Part shown: positions 1 through 6,678 of the stretch, one piece after another
Layout: the number at the start of each line of letters is the position of its first letter
Numbering within the stretch: the first letter of the stretch is position 1
Position numbers and translations under genes: made by a program
DNA from: SIG588 sp045599305
Lineage (GTDB): Bacteria > Bacillota > Clostridia > Oscillospirales > Acutalibacteraceae
Length of the DNA: 30,989 bases
Reading direction: 5' to 3'
NCBI GenBank assembly: GCA_045599305.1
Contig: JAZRVU010000096.1
Location: 1 to 30,989 of the forward strand
Notes under the pieces: model-generated
Databases searched by the model: none
What the model was told of the DNA's origin: nothing
The model's input: only the letters and a program-made list of their open reading frames with translations

Positions 1-1052
1 CGCCCCATGGCGGTGCGCAGTGCTTCGTCTTGCATCAATTGCTCCAGCCGCCGGGCAAAGGCATCGGTATCGCCGTCCGCCACCAGGAACCCGTCCTCGC
101 CGTCCCGGATGATGGCCCCCGGCCCCACCCGCACGTCAAAGGCGACCGGCGGCGTCTCGTTGCACATCGCCTCCAGCAGCACCAGCCCGAAGCATTCGGT
201 GCGGGAGGTCATCGCCAGCACGCCCGCGCGGCGCACCGTGTCCACCGTCTCTTTGTAGGAGAGCATCCCCGTGAAGTGCACCGCATCGGCGATCCCGAGC
301 GCTTCGGCCTGCGAGCGCAGGGCGGCTTCCTCGTCGCCGCCGCCCACCAGCGTCAGCGTCCAGTCGCCGCGGTCGGCTTTGGCCCATGCCTTTAGCAGGC
401 GGTCGAATCCTTTTTCCGGATGCAGTCGCCCCACCGCGGCCACCGTGTGGGTCTTGTCCCCCTCGCCGACCACCTCGTCGGTGTAAAAATTCGGGATGGC
501 CACACAGCGGGTGTGGGTGTTGCCCGGCGCCATGAAGCCGGCCACCTCGCGGCAGATGGAGGGCACCAGAAGCACACAGACGTCGATGTGCCCGTACCGC
601 TTTTTGAAATCGGCCAGCAGTTTTTTATCGAATTCATGGTCGTGGTGCAGCTGGGCGATCTTCTTCACCCCCGGCCGCCCGTAGCGCGAAAGCCACACCG
701 CGTGTTCGGTGCGGGAGGAGAGGATGGTGCCCTCGCGCACCTGCCGGATCGCGCGGATCATGGTCACCTTTTTGGCGATCAGCGTCCCCACGGCGTAAAA
801 GCCCTCCCGCAGCACGGCGAGCGGGCGGCGTGCCGCCAGTGCCGCGCGGAATTCCCCGGGGTTGGGGTGCCGCCGGGTGAGATACCGGATCTCCACCCGT
901 TCATCCAGCCGGTAGGCCGGCTCCCCCAGATCATAGGTACACAGCAGCACCACCCGGTGCCCCTGTTCACAGAACAGGTTGGCCAGTGCGGCGATCATCT
1001 TCTCCGCGCCGCCGTGGCGCAGGTGCAGTGCCGTCATATAGATCGTGTCCAA
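1..1052 (-). CDS. GT4-family glycosyltransferase, C-terminus cut by the window edge
   Basis: The reverse strand is open for about 350 codons and runs off the window start, so the last residues are missing. The protein has the GT-B retaining glycosyltransferase layout. The N-terminal GGAEKMI motif is the glycine-rich acceptor-side loop. The C-terminal half has the GRLHPEKGFD strand-turn and the EX7E signature ECFGLVLLE, followed by GPGAIIRDGEDGF, which together bind the nucleotide-sugar. No signal peptide or membrane span is seen, so it is probably cytoplasmic and acts on a membrane-linked glycan or lipid acceptor. I chose a TTG start at 1052-1050 because GAGGGG lies 9 bases upstream; an ATG at 1037-1035 is the alternative. 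The donor and acceptor cannot be told from sequence. It is divergent from hom and has its own promoter. Confidence 0.85.
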   Translation of the reverse strand, partial: MDTIYMTALHLRHGGAEKMIAALANLFCEQGHRVVLLCTYDLGEPAYRLDERVEIRYLTRRHPNPGEFRAALAARRPLAVLREGFYAVGTLIAKKVTMIRAIRQVREGTILSSRTEHAVWLSRYGRPGVKKIAQLHHDHEFDKKLLADFKKRYGHIDVCVLLVPSICREVAGFMAPGNTHTRCVAIPNFYTDEVVGEGDKTHTVAAVGRLHPEKGFDRLLKAWAKADRGDWTLTLVGGGDEEAALRSQAEALGIADAVHFTGMLSYKETVDTVRRAGVLAMTSRTECFGLVLLEAMCNETPPVAFDVRVGPGAIIRDGEDGFLVADGDTDAFARRLEQLMQDEALRTAMG

Positions 1053-1082
1053 ATCCTTTTCCCCCTCGCACTCGTTGCGACC

Positions 1083-1111
1083 ATTGTATCACGGCGGGGA
1101 ACGGTTGTCAA
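1083..1111 (-). promoter_or_regulatory. Sigma-A promoter for the GT4 gene
   Basis: On the minus strand TTGACA (1111-1106) and TACAAT (1088-1083) are separated by exactly 17 bases. The -10 differs from consensus at one base. The predicted transcript start lies about 25 bases before the TTG start. Confidence 0.8.
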
Positions 1112-1150
1112 ATCGGCGGCACTTTTTTTCATAAAAGTGTTAAAGCGCAC

Positions 1151-1179
1151 TTGAAAAACAGAGAAAGCCGTGGTATATT
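1151..1179 (+). promoter_or_regulatory. Sigma-A promoter for hom-lysC
   Basis: TTGAAA (1151-1156) and TATATT (1174-1179) are 17 bases apart, and a TGG extended -10 precedes the second box. The leader to hom is only about 35 bases, too short for a lysine riboswitch or T-box, so control by such an RNA element is unlikely here. Confidence 0.7.
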
Positions 1180-1222
1180 ATAATATACATGTCGTATTTT
1201 CAGGAAATGAGGTTTCAACTGT

Positions 1223-2440
1223 ATGATCTATGTCGCGATCATGGGGCATGGTGTGGTCGGCTCCGGCGTGGCAGAGGTGCTGCGTAAGAATGCCGACACC
1301 ATCGCCCATAAGGCGGGGGAGTCCATCGAAATCCGCCGCATTCTTGACCTGCGTGCCTTCCCCGACCTGCCCTATGCCGATCTGTTCACCACCGATTTTG
1401 AGGAGATCGTGAACGATCCCGAGATCCGTATCGTGGTGGAAACGATGGGCGGGCTCAAACCGGCCTATGATTTTGTGCGGCGCTGTCTGCTCGCGGGCAA
1501 AAGCGTCGTCACCTCCAATAAAGAACTGGTGGCCGCCAAGGGGGACGAACTGCTCGCCCTTGCCCGGGAACGCGGGCTCAACTTCCTGTTCGAAGCCAGC
1601 GTGGGCGGCGGCATCCCCATCCTGCGTCCGCTCGACCAGTGTCTGGCCGCCAACGAGGTGCACGAGATCGCGGGCATCCTCAACGGGACGACCAATTTCA
1701 TGCTCACCCGCATGATCCGGGACGGCATGAGTTTTGACGAGGCGCTGGCGCTGGCGCAGCAGCTCGGCTATGCCGAGCGGGACCCCTCGGCCGATGTGGG
1801 CGGGCACGATACCTGCCGCAAGATCTGCATCCTCGCCTCGCTGGCCTTCGGCCGCCATGTCTATCCCGAGCAGGTGTACACCGAGGGCATCACCGCCGTC
1901 ACGCTCGCGGACGTGCGCTGTGCCGCCGCGATGGGCGGCGTCATCAAGCTCATCGGCCGGGTGCTGCGATTGGAGGACGGCCGCCTGCAGGTGTCGGTCG
2001 CACCCATGGTGGTGCCGGGCGAGAGCCTGCTTTCGGATGTGAATGACGTGTTCAACGGTATCATGGTGCGCGGCGACGCCATCGGTGATGTGGTGTTTTA
2101 CGGCCGCGGTGCGGGTAAGCTGCCCACCGCCAGCGCGGTGGTGGCCGATGTCATCGACGAGGTCAAGCACCTGAATGCCCGCAAATATCTGTTCTGGGAG
2201 CCGGGCAGTCCGGATCTGGTCGCCCCTCACGGGGAGGAGACGGGTCGCTCGCTCCTGCGTGTGCGGCAGGCCGACGAGGCGGCTGCGCGCGATTTGTTCG
2301 GTGATGTCACGCCGGTGGACGGTGCTCCCGACGGCGAATGGGCGTTCCTCACGCCCGTGCTGTCCGAGCAGGCCCTGTCCGACGCGATCGCCTCCGCCGG
2401 CCTGCAGGTGATCAGCCGCCTGCGCGTGGCGGAGTTGTAA
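1223..2440 (+). CDS. hom: Homoserine dehydrogenase
   Basis: A 405-residue enzyme that reduces aspartate semialdehyde to homoserine with NAD(P)H, the branch to threonine, methionine and isoleucine. The Rossmann loop GHGVVGSG sits near residues 8-15. The family signature NGTTNFM is at about 154-160, followed by the GYAERDPSADVGGHD substrate-binding and catalytic stretch (about 181-196). The last 80 residues resemble an ACT domain, as in feedback-inhibited Gram-positive Hom proteins, which suggests control by threonine (inference). The length is slightly under the usual 430. The ATG at 1223 follows a modest GAGG site. lysC starts 13 bases after its stop, so the two form one operon supplying consecutive pathway enzymes. 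No thrB or thrC is present here. Confidence 0.95.
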   Translation: MIYVAIMGHGVVGSGVAEVLRKNADTIAHKAGESIEIRRILDLRAFPDLPYADLFTTDFEEIVNDPEIRIVVETMGGLKPAYDFVRRCLLAGKSVVTSNKELVAAKGDELLALARERGLNFLFEASVGGGIPILRPLDQCLAANEVHEIAGILNGTTNFMLTRMIRDGMSFDEALALAQQLGYAERDPSADVGGHDTCRKICILASLAFGRHVYPEQVYTEGITAVTLADVRCAAAMGGVIKLIGRVLRLEDGRLQVSVAPMVVPGESLLSDVNDVFNGIMVRGDAIGDVVFYGRGAGKLPTASAVVADVIDEVKHLNARKYLFWEPGSPDLVAPHGEETGRSLLRVRQADEAAARDLFGDVTPVDGAPDGEWAFLTPVLSEQALSDAIASAGLQVISRLRVAEL

Positions 2441-2453
2441 GGAGGTTTTCGGT

Positions 2454-3662
2454 ATGTTAGTAGTCCAGAAATTCGGCGGCAGTTCGGTGGCCAACGCCGA
2501 GCGCGTGTATAATGTCGCGCGTATCGTCACCGACACCTATAAAAAAGGCAATGACGTGGTGGTGGTCGTCTCCGCACAGGGGGACACCACCGATGATCTG
2601 ATCGCCAAGGCGCAGGAGATCTCCAAGCGCCCCAGCAAGCGGGAAATGGATCAGCTGCTCGCCGCCGGTGAGCAGATCTCCATCGCGCTGCTGGCCATGG
2701 CGATCGAGGAGTTGGGCTGCCCGGCGGTGTCACTGCTCGGGTGGCAGGCGGGGTTCCGCACCAACACCACCTATTCCGCTGCCCGCATCAAGCGGGTGGA
2801 GACCGAGCGTATCCGCAGCGAGCTCGAGAAAAAGCGCATCGTGGTGGTGGCGGGCTTCCAGGGCATCAATCGGTATGACGATGTCACCACTTTCGGCCGC
2901 GGCGGCTCGGATACCAGCGCGGTGGCCATCGCCGCCTCCATGAAGGCGGATGTCTGCCAGATCTACACCGATGTCGAAGGCGTCTACACCGCCGACCCGC
3001 GCAAGGTGCCGAACACCCGCAAGCTCGACGAGATCACCTATGACGAGATGCTCGAGCTGGCCACACTGGGTGCGCAGGTGCTCAACAACCGCTCGGTGGA
3101 AATGGCGAAGAAGTACAACGTGGAGCTGGAGGTGCTCTCCAGCCTGAATCCGGTGCCCGGCACCAAAGTCAAGGAGGCTGTGAAAATGGAAAAAATGATG
3201 ATCAGCAGTGTGGCCAAGGACAGCCACGTCGCCCGCGTCATGCTCGTGGGTATCCCGGACGAGCCGGGCATCGCGTTCAAGATCTTCTCCCGCGTGGCGC
3301 AGGCGCATATCAGCGTGGACATGATCCTGCAGTCGATCGGCCGCGACGGCACCAAGGATATCGCCTTCACCGTGCCGGAGGACTGCGGCGAAGCCGCCGT
3401 CAACGCCCTGCGCGATTACGCCGATCAGGTCGGCGCCAAGAGCCTTACCTACGATACCAACATCGCCAAGATCTCTATCGTCGGTGCCGGCATGGAGACC
3501 CACGAAGGGGTGGCTTCCCGGATGTTCGAGGCCATGAGCGAGGCGAATATCAACATGCAGATGATCTCCACCAGCGAGATCAAGGTCTCCGTGCTGATCG
3601 ACGCCGCCGATGCCGACCGTGCGGTCATCGCGGTGCACAAGAAGTTCTTCGATGAAACGTGA
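2454..3662 (+). CDS. lysC: Aspartate kinase (LysC-type, with probable internal beta-subunit start)
   Basis: A 402-residue aspartokinase that phosphorylates aspartate, the first committed step to lysine, threonine and methionine. The kinase domain (about 1-240) opens with KFGGSSV at 6-12 and contains GRGGSDTSAVA and the TDVEGVYTADPR nucleotide-binding stretch. Two ACT domains follow (about 260-330 and 340-402), the sites of amino-acid feedback inhibition in this family. The size matches Bacillus aspartokinase II rather than fused or longer forms. TAAGGAGG sits just before the ATG and overlaps the hom stop region. Codon 245 is a Met with its own strong ribosome site, described separately. Which amino acid inhibits it cannot be read from the sequence. 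Confidence 0.95.
   Translation: MLVVQKFGGSSVANAERVYNVARIVTDTYKKGNDVVVVVSAQGDTTDDLIAKAQEISKRPSKREMDQLLAAGEQISIALLAMAIEELGCPAVSLLGWQAGFRTNTTYSAARIKRVETERIRSELEKKRIVVVAGFQGINRYDDVTTFGRGGSDTSAVAIAASMKADVCQIYTDVEGVYTADPRKVPNTRKLDEITYDEMLELATLGAQVLNNRSVEMAKKYNVELEVLSSLNPVPGTKVKEAVKMEKMMISSVAKDSHVARVMLVGIPDEPGIAFKIFSRVAQAHISVDMILQSIGRDGTKDIAFTVPEDCGEAAVNALRDYADQVGAKSLTYDTNIAKISIVGAGMETHEGVASRMFEAMSEANINMQMISTSEIKVSVLIDAADADRAVIAVHKKFFDET
3171..3188 (+). promoter_or_regulatory. Internal ribosome binding site and start for the LysC beta subunit
   Basis: Inside lysC, AAGGAGG (3171-3177) is followed after 8 bases by an in-frame ATG (3186-3188, codon 245). Translation from it would give a 158-residue protein made only of the ACT domains. 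The Bacillus subtilis lysC gene makes a regulatory beta subunit from an internal start at nearly the same codon (established knowledge). Its use here is inferred. Confidence 0.7.
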
Positions 3663-3763
3663 AAAACGGCAAAAAAGGGCCGGAAAGCACGAGTTACAAA
3701 AAGCAGGCTGAAAATTTGGTCATTTTAACGAAAGGTATTCCAAAAATATCTTGAAAAAAGGGC

Positions 3764-3792
3764 TTGACGCGGCCGCGTTTTCCGTGTATAAT
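3764..3792 (+). promoter_or_regulatory. Strong promoter of the cohesin-like gene
   Basis: TTGACG (3764-3769) and a perfect TATAAT (3787-3792) are 17 bases apart. Transcription should start near 3798-3800. The 170 bases between lysC and this gene hold no clear lysC terminator. The ribosome site is AAAAGGAG shortly before the ATG at 3835. Confidence 0.85.
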
Positions 3793-3834
3793 GACACCAT
3801 CCAATCTAAATCTTTATAAAAGGAGTAAGGTAAA

Positions 3835-4599
3835 ATGAAAAAGATTTCTGCAATTGTCCTGGCTCTCGCCCTCGTTCTGATGGCGTGCGTTCCTTTCTGC
3901 GCCAGCGCAGCAAGCGACAAGATCAGCTTCGACACTCAGGCCACGAAGAATGATGACGGTTCCTACACCGTCGAGATCACCTATGATGCGTCCGCTCTGG
4001 AAGCTGAAGACTTCTATCTGATGGACGGCGGCTTCTTCTTCGAGTATGATCCCGCTGTGATGACCCTCAACGTGATCAAGAAGGTCAGCCCCGTGTCCGA
4101 TCTGTCCGGTGCTATCATCAACGAAAAGTATGACGATCAGGAAGGCAAAGTGTTCCTGACCTTCGCCGGTGTTGATGGTGAAGATTCCGTCGGCGCTCTG
4201 ATCAGCATGAACTTCACCCTGAAGGATGCTGAGACCCCTGCCGAGTATGGCATCAAACTCACTGTTGATGGTCTGAAGGCTCAGAACCCCGATGACCTCA
4301 GCGCCGGCACTGTTGACCTCGGTGCGGAATTCAACGAGCCCGTCGAGATTCCCGATGCTATCGTTGTTGCTGCTCCCACCACCACTGAGGCTCCTGCTGA
4401 TCCCACCACCACCGAAGCTCCTGCTGATCCCACCACCACTGAGGCTCCGGCTGATCCCACCACTGCTGCTCCCACCACCGCTGCTCCCACCACCGCTGCT
4501 CCCATTCCCGGTGGCGAAGCCACTCCGTGGGCTCTGATGGCCACTGTCGCCGTTGCCGGTGCTGCTCTGGTCGTTCTGTCCACCAAGAAGAGCAAGTAA
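3835..4599 (+). CDS. Secreted cohesin-like surface protein with Thr/Pro repeats and C-terminal anchor
   Basis: A 254-residue exported protein. Residues 1-25 form a signal peptide with a probable signal peptidase I site after ASA; an alternative lipobox-like LMAC at 15-18 cannot be excluded. Residues about 28-165 are beta-rich and look like a cohesin or related carbohydrate-binding sandwich, with FFFEYDPAVMTLNV and GALISMNFTLKD matching typical cohesin strands. Residues 181-222 are a flexible linker: three copies of PTTTEAPAD, then three shorter PTTAA units. A hydrophobic span (about 229-248) and a KKSK tail follow. The end resembles a sorting signal but has no LPXTG, so sortase use is doubtful. 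Codon use (many GCT, CCT, GAC) and the strong promoter and terminator suggest high expression from a single-gene transcript. The cohesin assignment is by pattern only, and no dockerin partner is visible. Confidence 0.75.
   Translation: MKKISAIVLALALVLMACVPFCASAASDKISFDTQATKNDDGSYTVEITYDASALEAEDFYLMDGGFFFEYDPAVMTLNVIKKVSPVSDLSGAIINEKYDDQEGKVFLTFAGVDGEDSVGALISMNFTLKDAETPAEYGIKLTVDGLKAQNPDDLSAGTVDLGAEFNEPVEIPDAIVVAAPTTTEAPADPTTTEAPADPTTTEAPADPTTAAPTTAAPTTAAPIPGGEATPWALMATVAVAGAALVVLSTKKSK
4375..4500 (+). repeat. In-frame tandem repeats coding the Thr/Pro linker
   Basis: Three 27-base units (4375-4401, 4402-4428, 4429-4455) encode PTTTEAPAD with only third-base changes. Three 15-base units encoding PTTAA follow (4456-4500). 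All are whole-codon units, so copy number could change without breaking the frame. Confidence 0.9.
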
Positions 4600-4642
4600 T
4601 TTTTAGTAGATTGGATATTTAGACCGGAGACGGTTTAAAAGG

Positions 4643-4672
4643 AAAATGGCGGCCGTAAGGCCGCCATTTTTC
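4643..4672 (+). terminator. Intrinsic terminator of the cohesin-like gene
   Basis: A perfect 12-bp stem (AAAATGGCGGCC at 4643-4654 with its complement at 4659-4670) closes a GTAA tetraloop and runs into T-rich sequence. Confidence 0.9.
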
Positions 4673-4682
4673 AGTTTTTCCC

Positions 4683-4784
4683 GGCGGGTGTCCCGCCTGC
4701 CGAAAAGTGCATGATGCCGCGCCCGCAGCCAAACCGCGGGTGCGGCATTTCTTTTCAAAATCCTTTTCGCCGATTTGGCGAAAA
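4683..4784 (+). other. Three further hairpins between the cohesin-like and GH99-like genes
   Basis: After the terminator come three more stems: GGCGGG/CCCGCC (4683-4697, loop TGT); a 13-bp stem with one G-T pair (4714-4726 with 4736-4748), followed by TTCTTTTC and so itself terminator-like; and TTTTCGCC/GGCGAAAA (4764-4784). No small gene fits in the stretch. Confidence 0.65.
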
Positions 4785-4787
4785 CCG

Positions 4788-4816
4788 TTGCATTCCGTGT
4801 CGATTTGTGGTATATC
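4788..4816 (+). promoter_or_regulatory. Probable promoter of the GH99-like gene
   Basis: TTGCAT (4788-4793) and TATATC (4811-4816) are 17 bases apart, with a TGG extended -10. Just downstream GGGTATACCC (4819-4828) is a perfect 10-base palindrome covering the predicted transcript start, a possible operator (inference). Confidence 0.5.
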
Positions 4817-4896
4817 ATGGGTATACCCGGCTCTCTTCGGCTGATTGTGAGTGTATCCGGCTTTTTTGGCCATGTAAAGAAAGGAATGGTATCAAG

Positions 4897-6630
4897 ATGG
4901 CAGCAAACACTTTTTCCGTGGCGCCTTCGGCCGCGACCCCCGAAAACGAACTGTTCGGCCGCACCTTTGCGGGCTATCAGGCGTGGTTCCACACCAATGA
5001 CCCCGAGCGCCACTGGAGCGACCGGATGGAGATGTTCCCCGACCTGGCCGATTATCCGGCTTCGTCGCTCACCCACGCCACCGGCACCTGTTTTCCGGAT
5101 GGCCGCCCCGTGAAGATCTTTGAAAGCCACGATCCCGCCGTCATCGACGTGCATTTTCGCTGGATGCAGACCTATGGCATCGACGGGGTAGGCGTGCAGC
5201 GCTTTTACGGCGCCACCTCCACCGAGGAGGAGCCCGAGCCGTCCCACCTCACCGCCATTCGCCGCTCGGCCGAAAAATACGGCCGTCTCTTTTATATCAT
5301 GTACGACACCTCCGGCTGCGGCCACTGGCAGGATGACACCGTCGCCCGCTTTGAGGCGGACGTCCTGCACAATGTGGAGGGCAAGGGACTGATCGCGTCC
5401 CCCTCCTATGCCCACGCCAAGGGCAAGCCCGTCATCTGTGTGTGGGGCCTCTCGCCCATGGAAAGCGGCCGTTATCCCACCGCGGACGAGGCTCTGCGGT
5501 TCGTCACCTGGCTCAAGGAGCGCGGTTATTATGTCATCGGCGGCCTGCCGGACAACAGCTACATCGGTGACACCGGCGACTATGCCGCCGTCTACGCCGC
5601 GCTGGACATGATCTCGCCGTGGACGCCGGGACGCTTCCGTCCCGAAACGCTCGAAAGCTGGATCGATCGGCATCTGCCGGAGGATCTGGCCTTCTGTGCC
5701 GCCCGCGGGCTGGACTATCAGCCGGTCATGCACGCCGGCTTTTCGTGGAGCAATATGTTCGGTGCCGCGCCCAACGCTACCCCCCGCGCCGCGGGCAGTA
5801 CCCTGTGGGCGCAGGCCAAGCGCTACGCCGCCGTGGGGGTGAGCGCCGGCTATTTTGCCATGTTCGACGAATATAACGAGGCCACCGCCATCATGAAGGC
5901 GGCGGCCGATTCCGCCATGCTGCCGGAGGACGACCGCTATCACCTCACCCACGCGGCCGACGGCTGGTGGCTGTCATCGGACTTCTACCTGCGGCTGGGC
6001 GGGGCGGTCACCCGCCTGCTGCGCGGCGAACTGCCGCTCACCGACGAGGCGCCGGTGCCCCACTCCGAGGGGCCTGTCTACTGGCGCAACGGCTTCGAGA
6101 CCCGCCCTGCCAAGACGTGGGTGCGCGAGTGTCCGGGTGAGCCGACATTCTGCCCCGTGGATATCTGCGTGTCGGACGGCTGCATCCTCGAGCAGGACGC
6201 CGTGCAGCTCGAGATTGCCGACGCCGTGCGCGCCGTGCCGGGCGAGACCTGCTTCACCGGCCGCGGGGCACTGGCGTTCAGCGGCTTTGGTATGTCCGAG
6301 CGGCATTGCAGCGTGTGCTACCGCATCGGCCGCGCCGTCATCCCGGTGAAGCCGGGCATGGAGCTGCGCTACCGTATGCGGGCGTTCAACGAGACCGGCG
6401 ACCGTGCGGGCATCGACCTGGTGTTCGACGACGGCAGCCGCCTGTCGCAGTACGCACCCGCCGTGCTGGCGCCCAAGGGCGCCGCCGACGGCTGGATCGA
6501 GGTCGTGCAGCCGCTCGACGCCGTCCCGGCCGGCCGGTGTGTCACCGCCGTGGCGGTCGCCTACGAGGGGACCGGCTACACCCTTTTCAAGGCCTATATC
6601 GACGACATCGTCATTCAGGATGCGCAATAA
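4897..6630 (+). CDS. GH99-like glycoside hydrolase with C-terminal beta-sandwich domain, no signal peptide
   Basis: A 577-residue protein related by pattern to GH99/GH71-type endo-mannosidases and the bacterial proteins often named xylosidase/arabinosidase. The barrel (about 20-410) begins with FAGYQAWF and has the diagnostic VHFRWMQTYGIDGVGVQRF near 84-103. The motif FDEYNEAT puts two Glu at 325 and 328, three residues apart, like the catalytic pair of GH99 endo-mannanases. Residues about 430-577 look like a jelly-roll binding module. No signal peptide or membrane span is seen, so it would act in the cytoplasm on imported glycans unless exported unusually. The ATG at 4897 follows GAAAGGA by 11 bases. 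The frame is open back to 4711, but that part lies in hairpin DNA and lacks a ribosome site. The substrate is unknown. Confidence 0.75.
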   Translation: MAANTFSVAPSAATPENELFGRTFAGYQAWFHTNDPERHWSDRMEMFPDLADYPASSLTHATGTCFPDGRPVKIFESHDPAVIDVHFRWMQTYGIDGVGVQRFYGATSTEEEPEPSHLTAIRRSAEKYGRLFYIMYDTSGCGHWQDDTVARFEADVLHNVEGKGLIASPSYAHAKGKPVICVWGLSPMESGRYPTADEALRFVTWLKERGYYVIGGLPDNSYIGDTGDYAAVYAALDMISPWTPGRFRPETLESWIDRHLPEDLAFCAARGLDYQPVMHAGFSWSNMFGAAPNATPRAAGSTLWAQAKRYAAVGVSAGYFAMFDEYNEATAIMKAAADSAMLPEDDRYHLTHAADGWWLSSDFYLRLGGAVTRLLRGELPLTDEAPVPHSEGPVYWRNGFETRPAKTWVRECPGEPTFCPVDICVSDGCILEQDAVQLEIADAVRAVPGETCFTGRGALAFSGFGMSERHCSVCYRIGRAVIPVKPGMELRYRMRAFNETGDRAGIDLVFDDGSRLSQYAPAVLAPKGAADGWIEVVQPLDAVPAGRCVTAVAVAYEGTGYTLFKAYIDDIVIQDAQ

Positions 6631-6633
6631 AAT

Positions 6634-6672
6634 AAAAAAAGGGTTCGCCCGATATGGGCGAAGCCTTTTTTG
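6634..6672. terminator. Bidirectional terminator between the GH99-like gene and argS
   Basis: A stem built on TTCGCCC (6644-6650) and GGGCGAA (6656-6662), with a GATAT loop, is flanked by an A run on the left and a T run on the right. It can therefore stop both converging transcripts. Confidence 0.85.
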
Positions 6673-6678
6673 AATGGG

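Noticed and set aside
1112..1222. Lysine riboswitch or T-box upstream of hom-lysC
   Set aside because: The predicted leader is only about 35 bases and has no such structure.
1178..2536. A 452-codon minus-strand open frame opposite hom
   Set aside because: Antisense shadow; hom is certain from NGTTNFM and other motifs.
4375..4500. Regular 27-base repeats as a CRISPR-like array
   Set aside because: The units are contiguous, without spacers, and encode PTTTEAPAD in frame within a secreted protein.
4711..4896. N-terminal extension of the GH99-like protein from an ATG at 4711
   Set aside because: It would cover hairpins and the promoter, has no ribosome site and gives no signal peptide; the ATG at 4897 has one.
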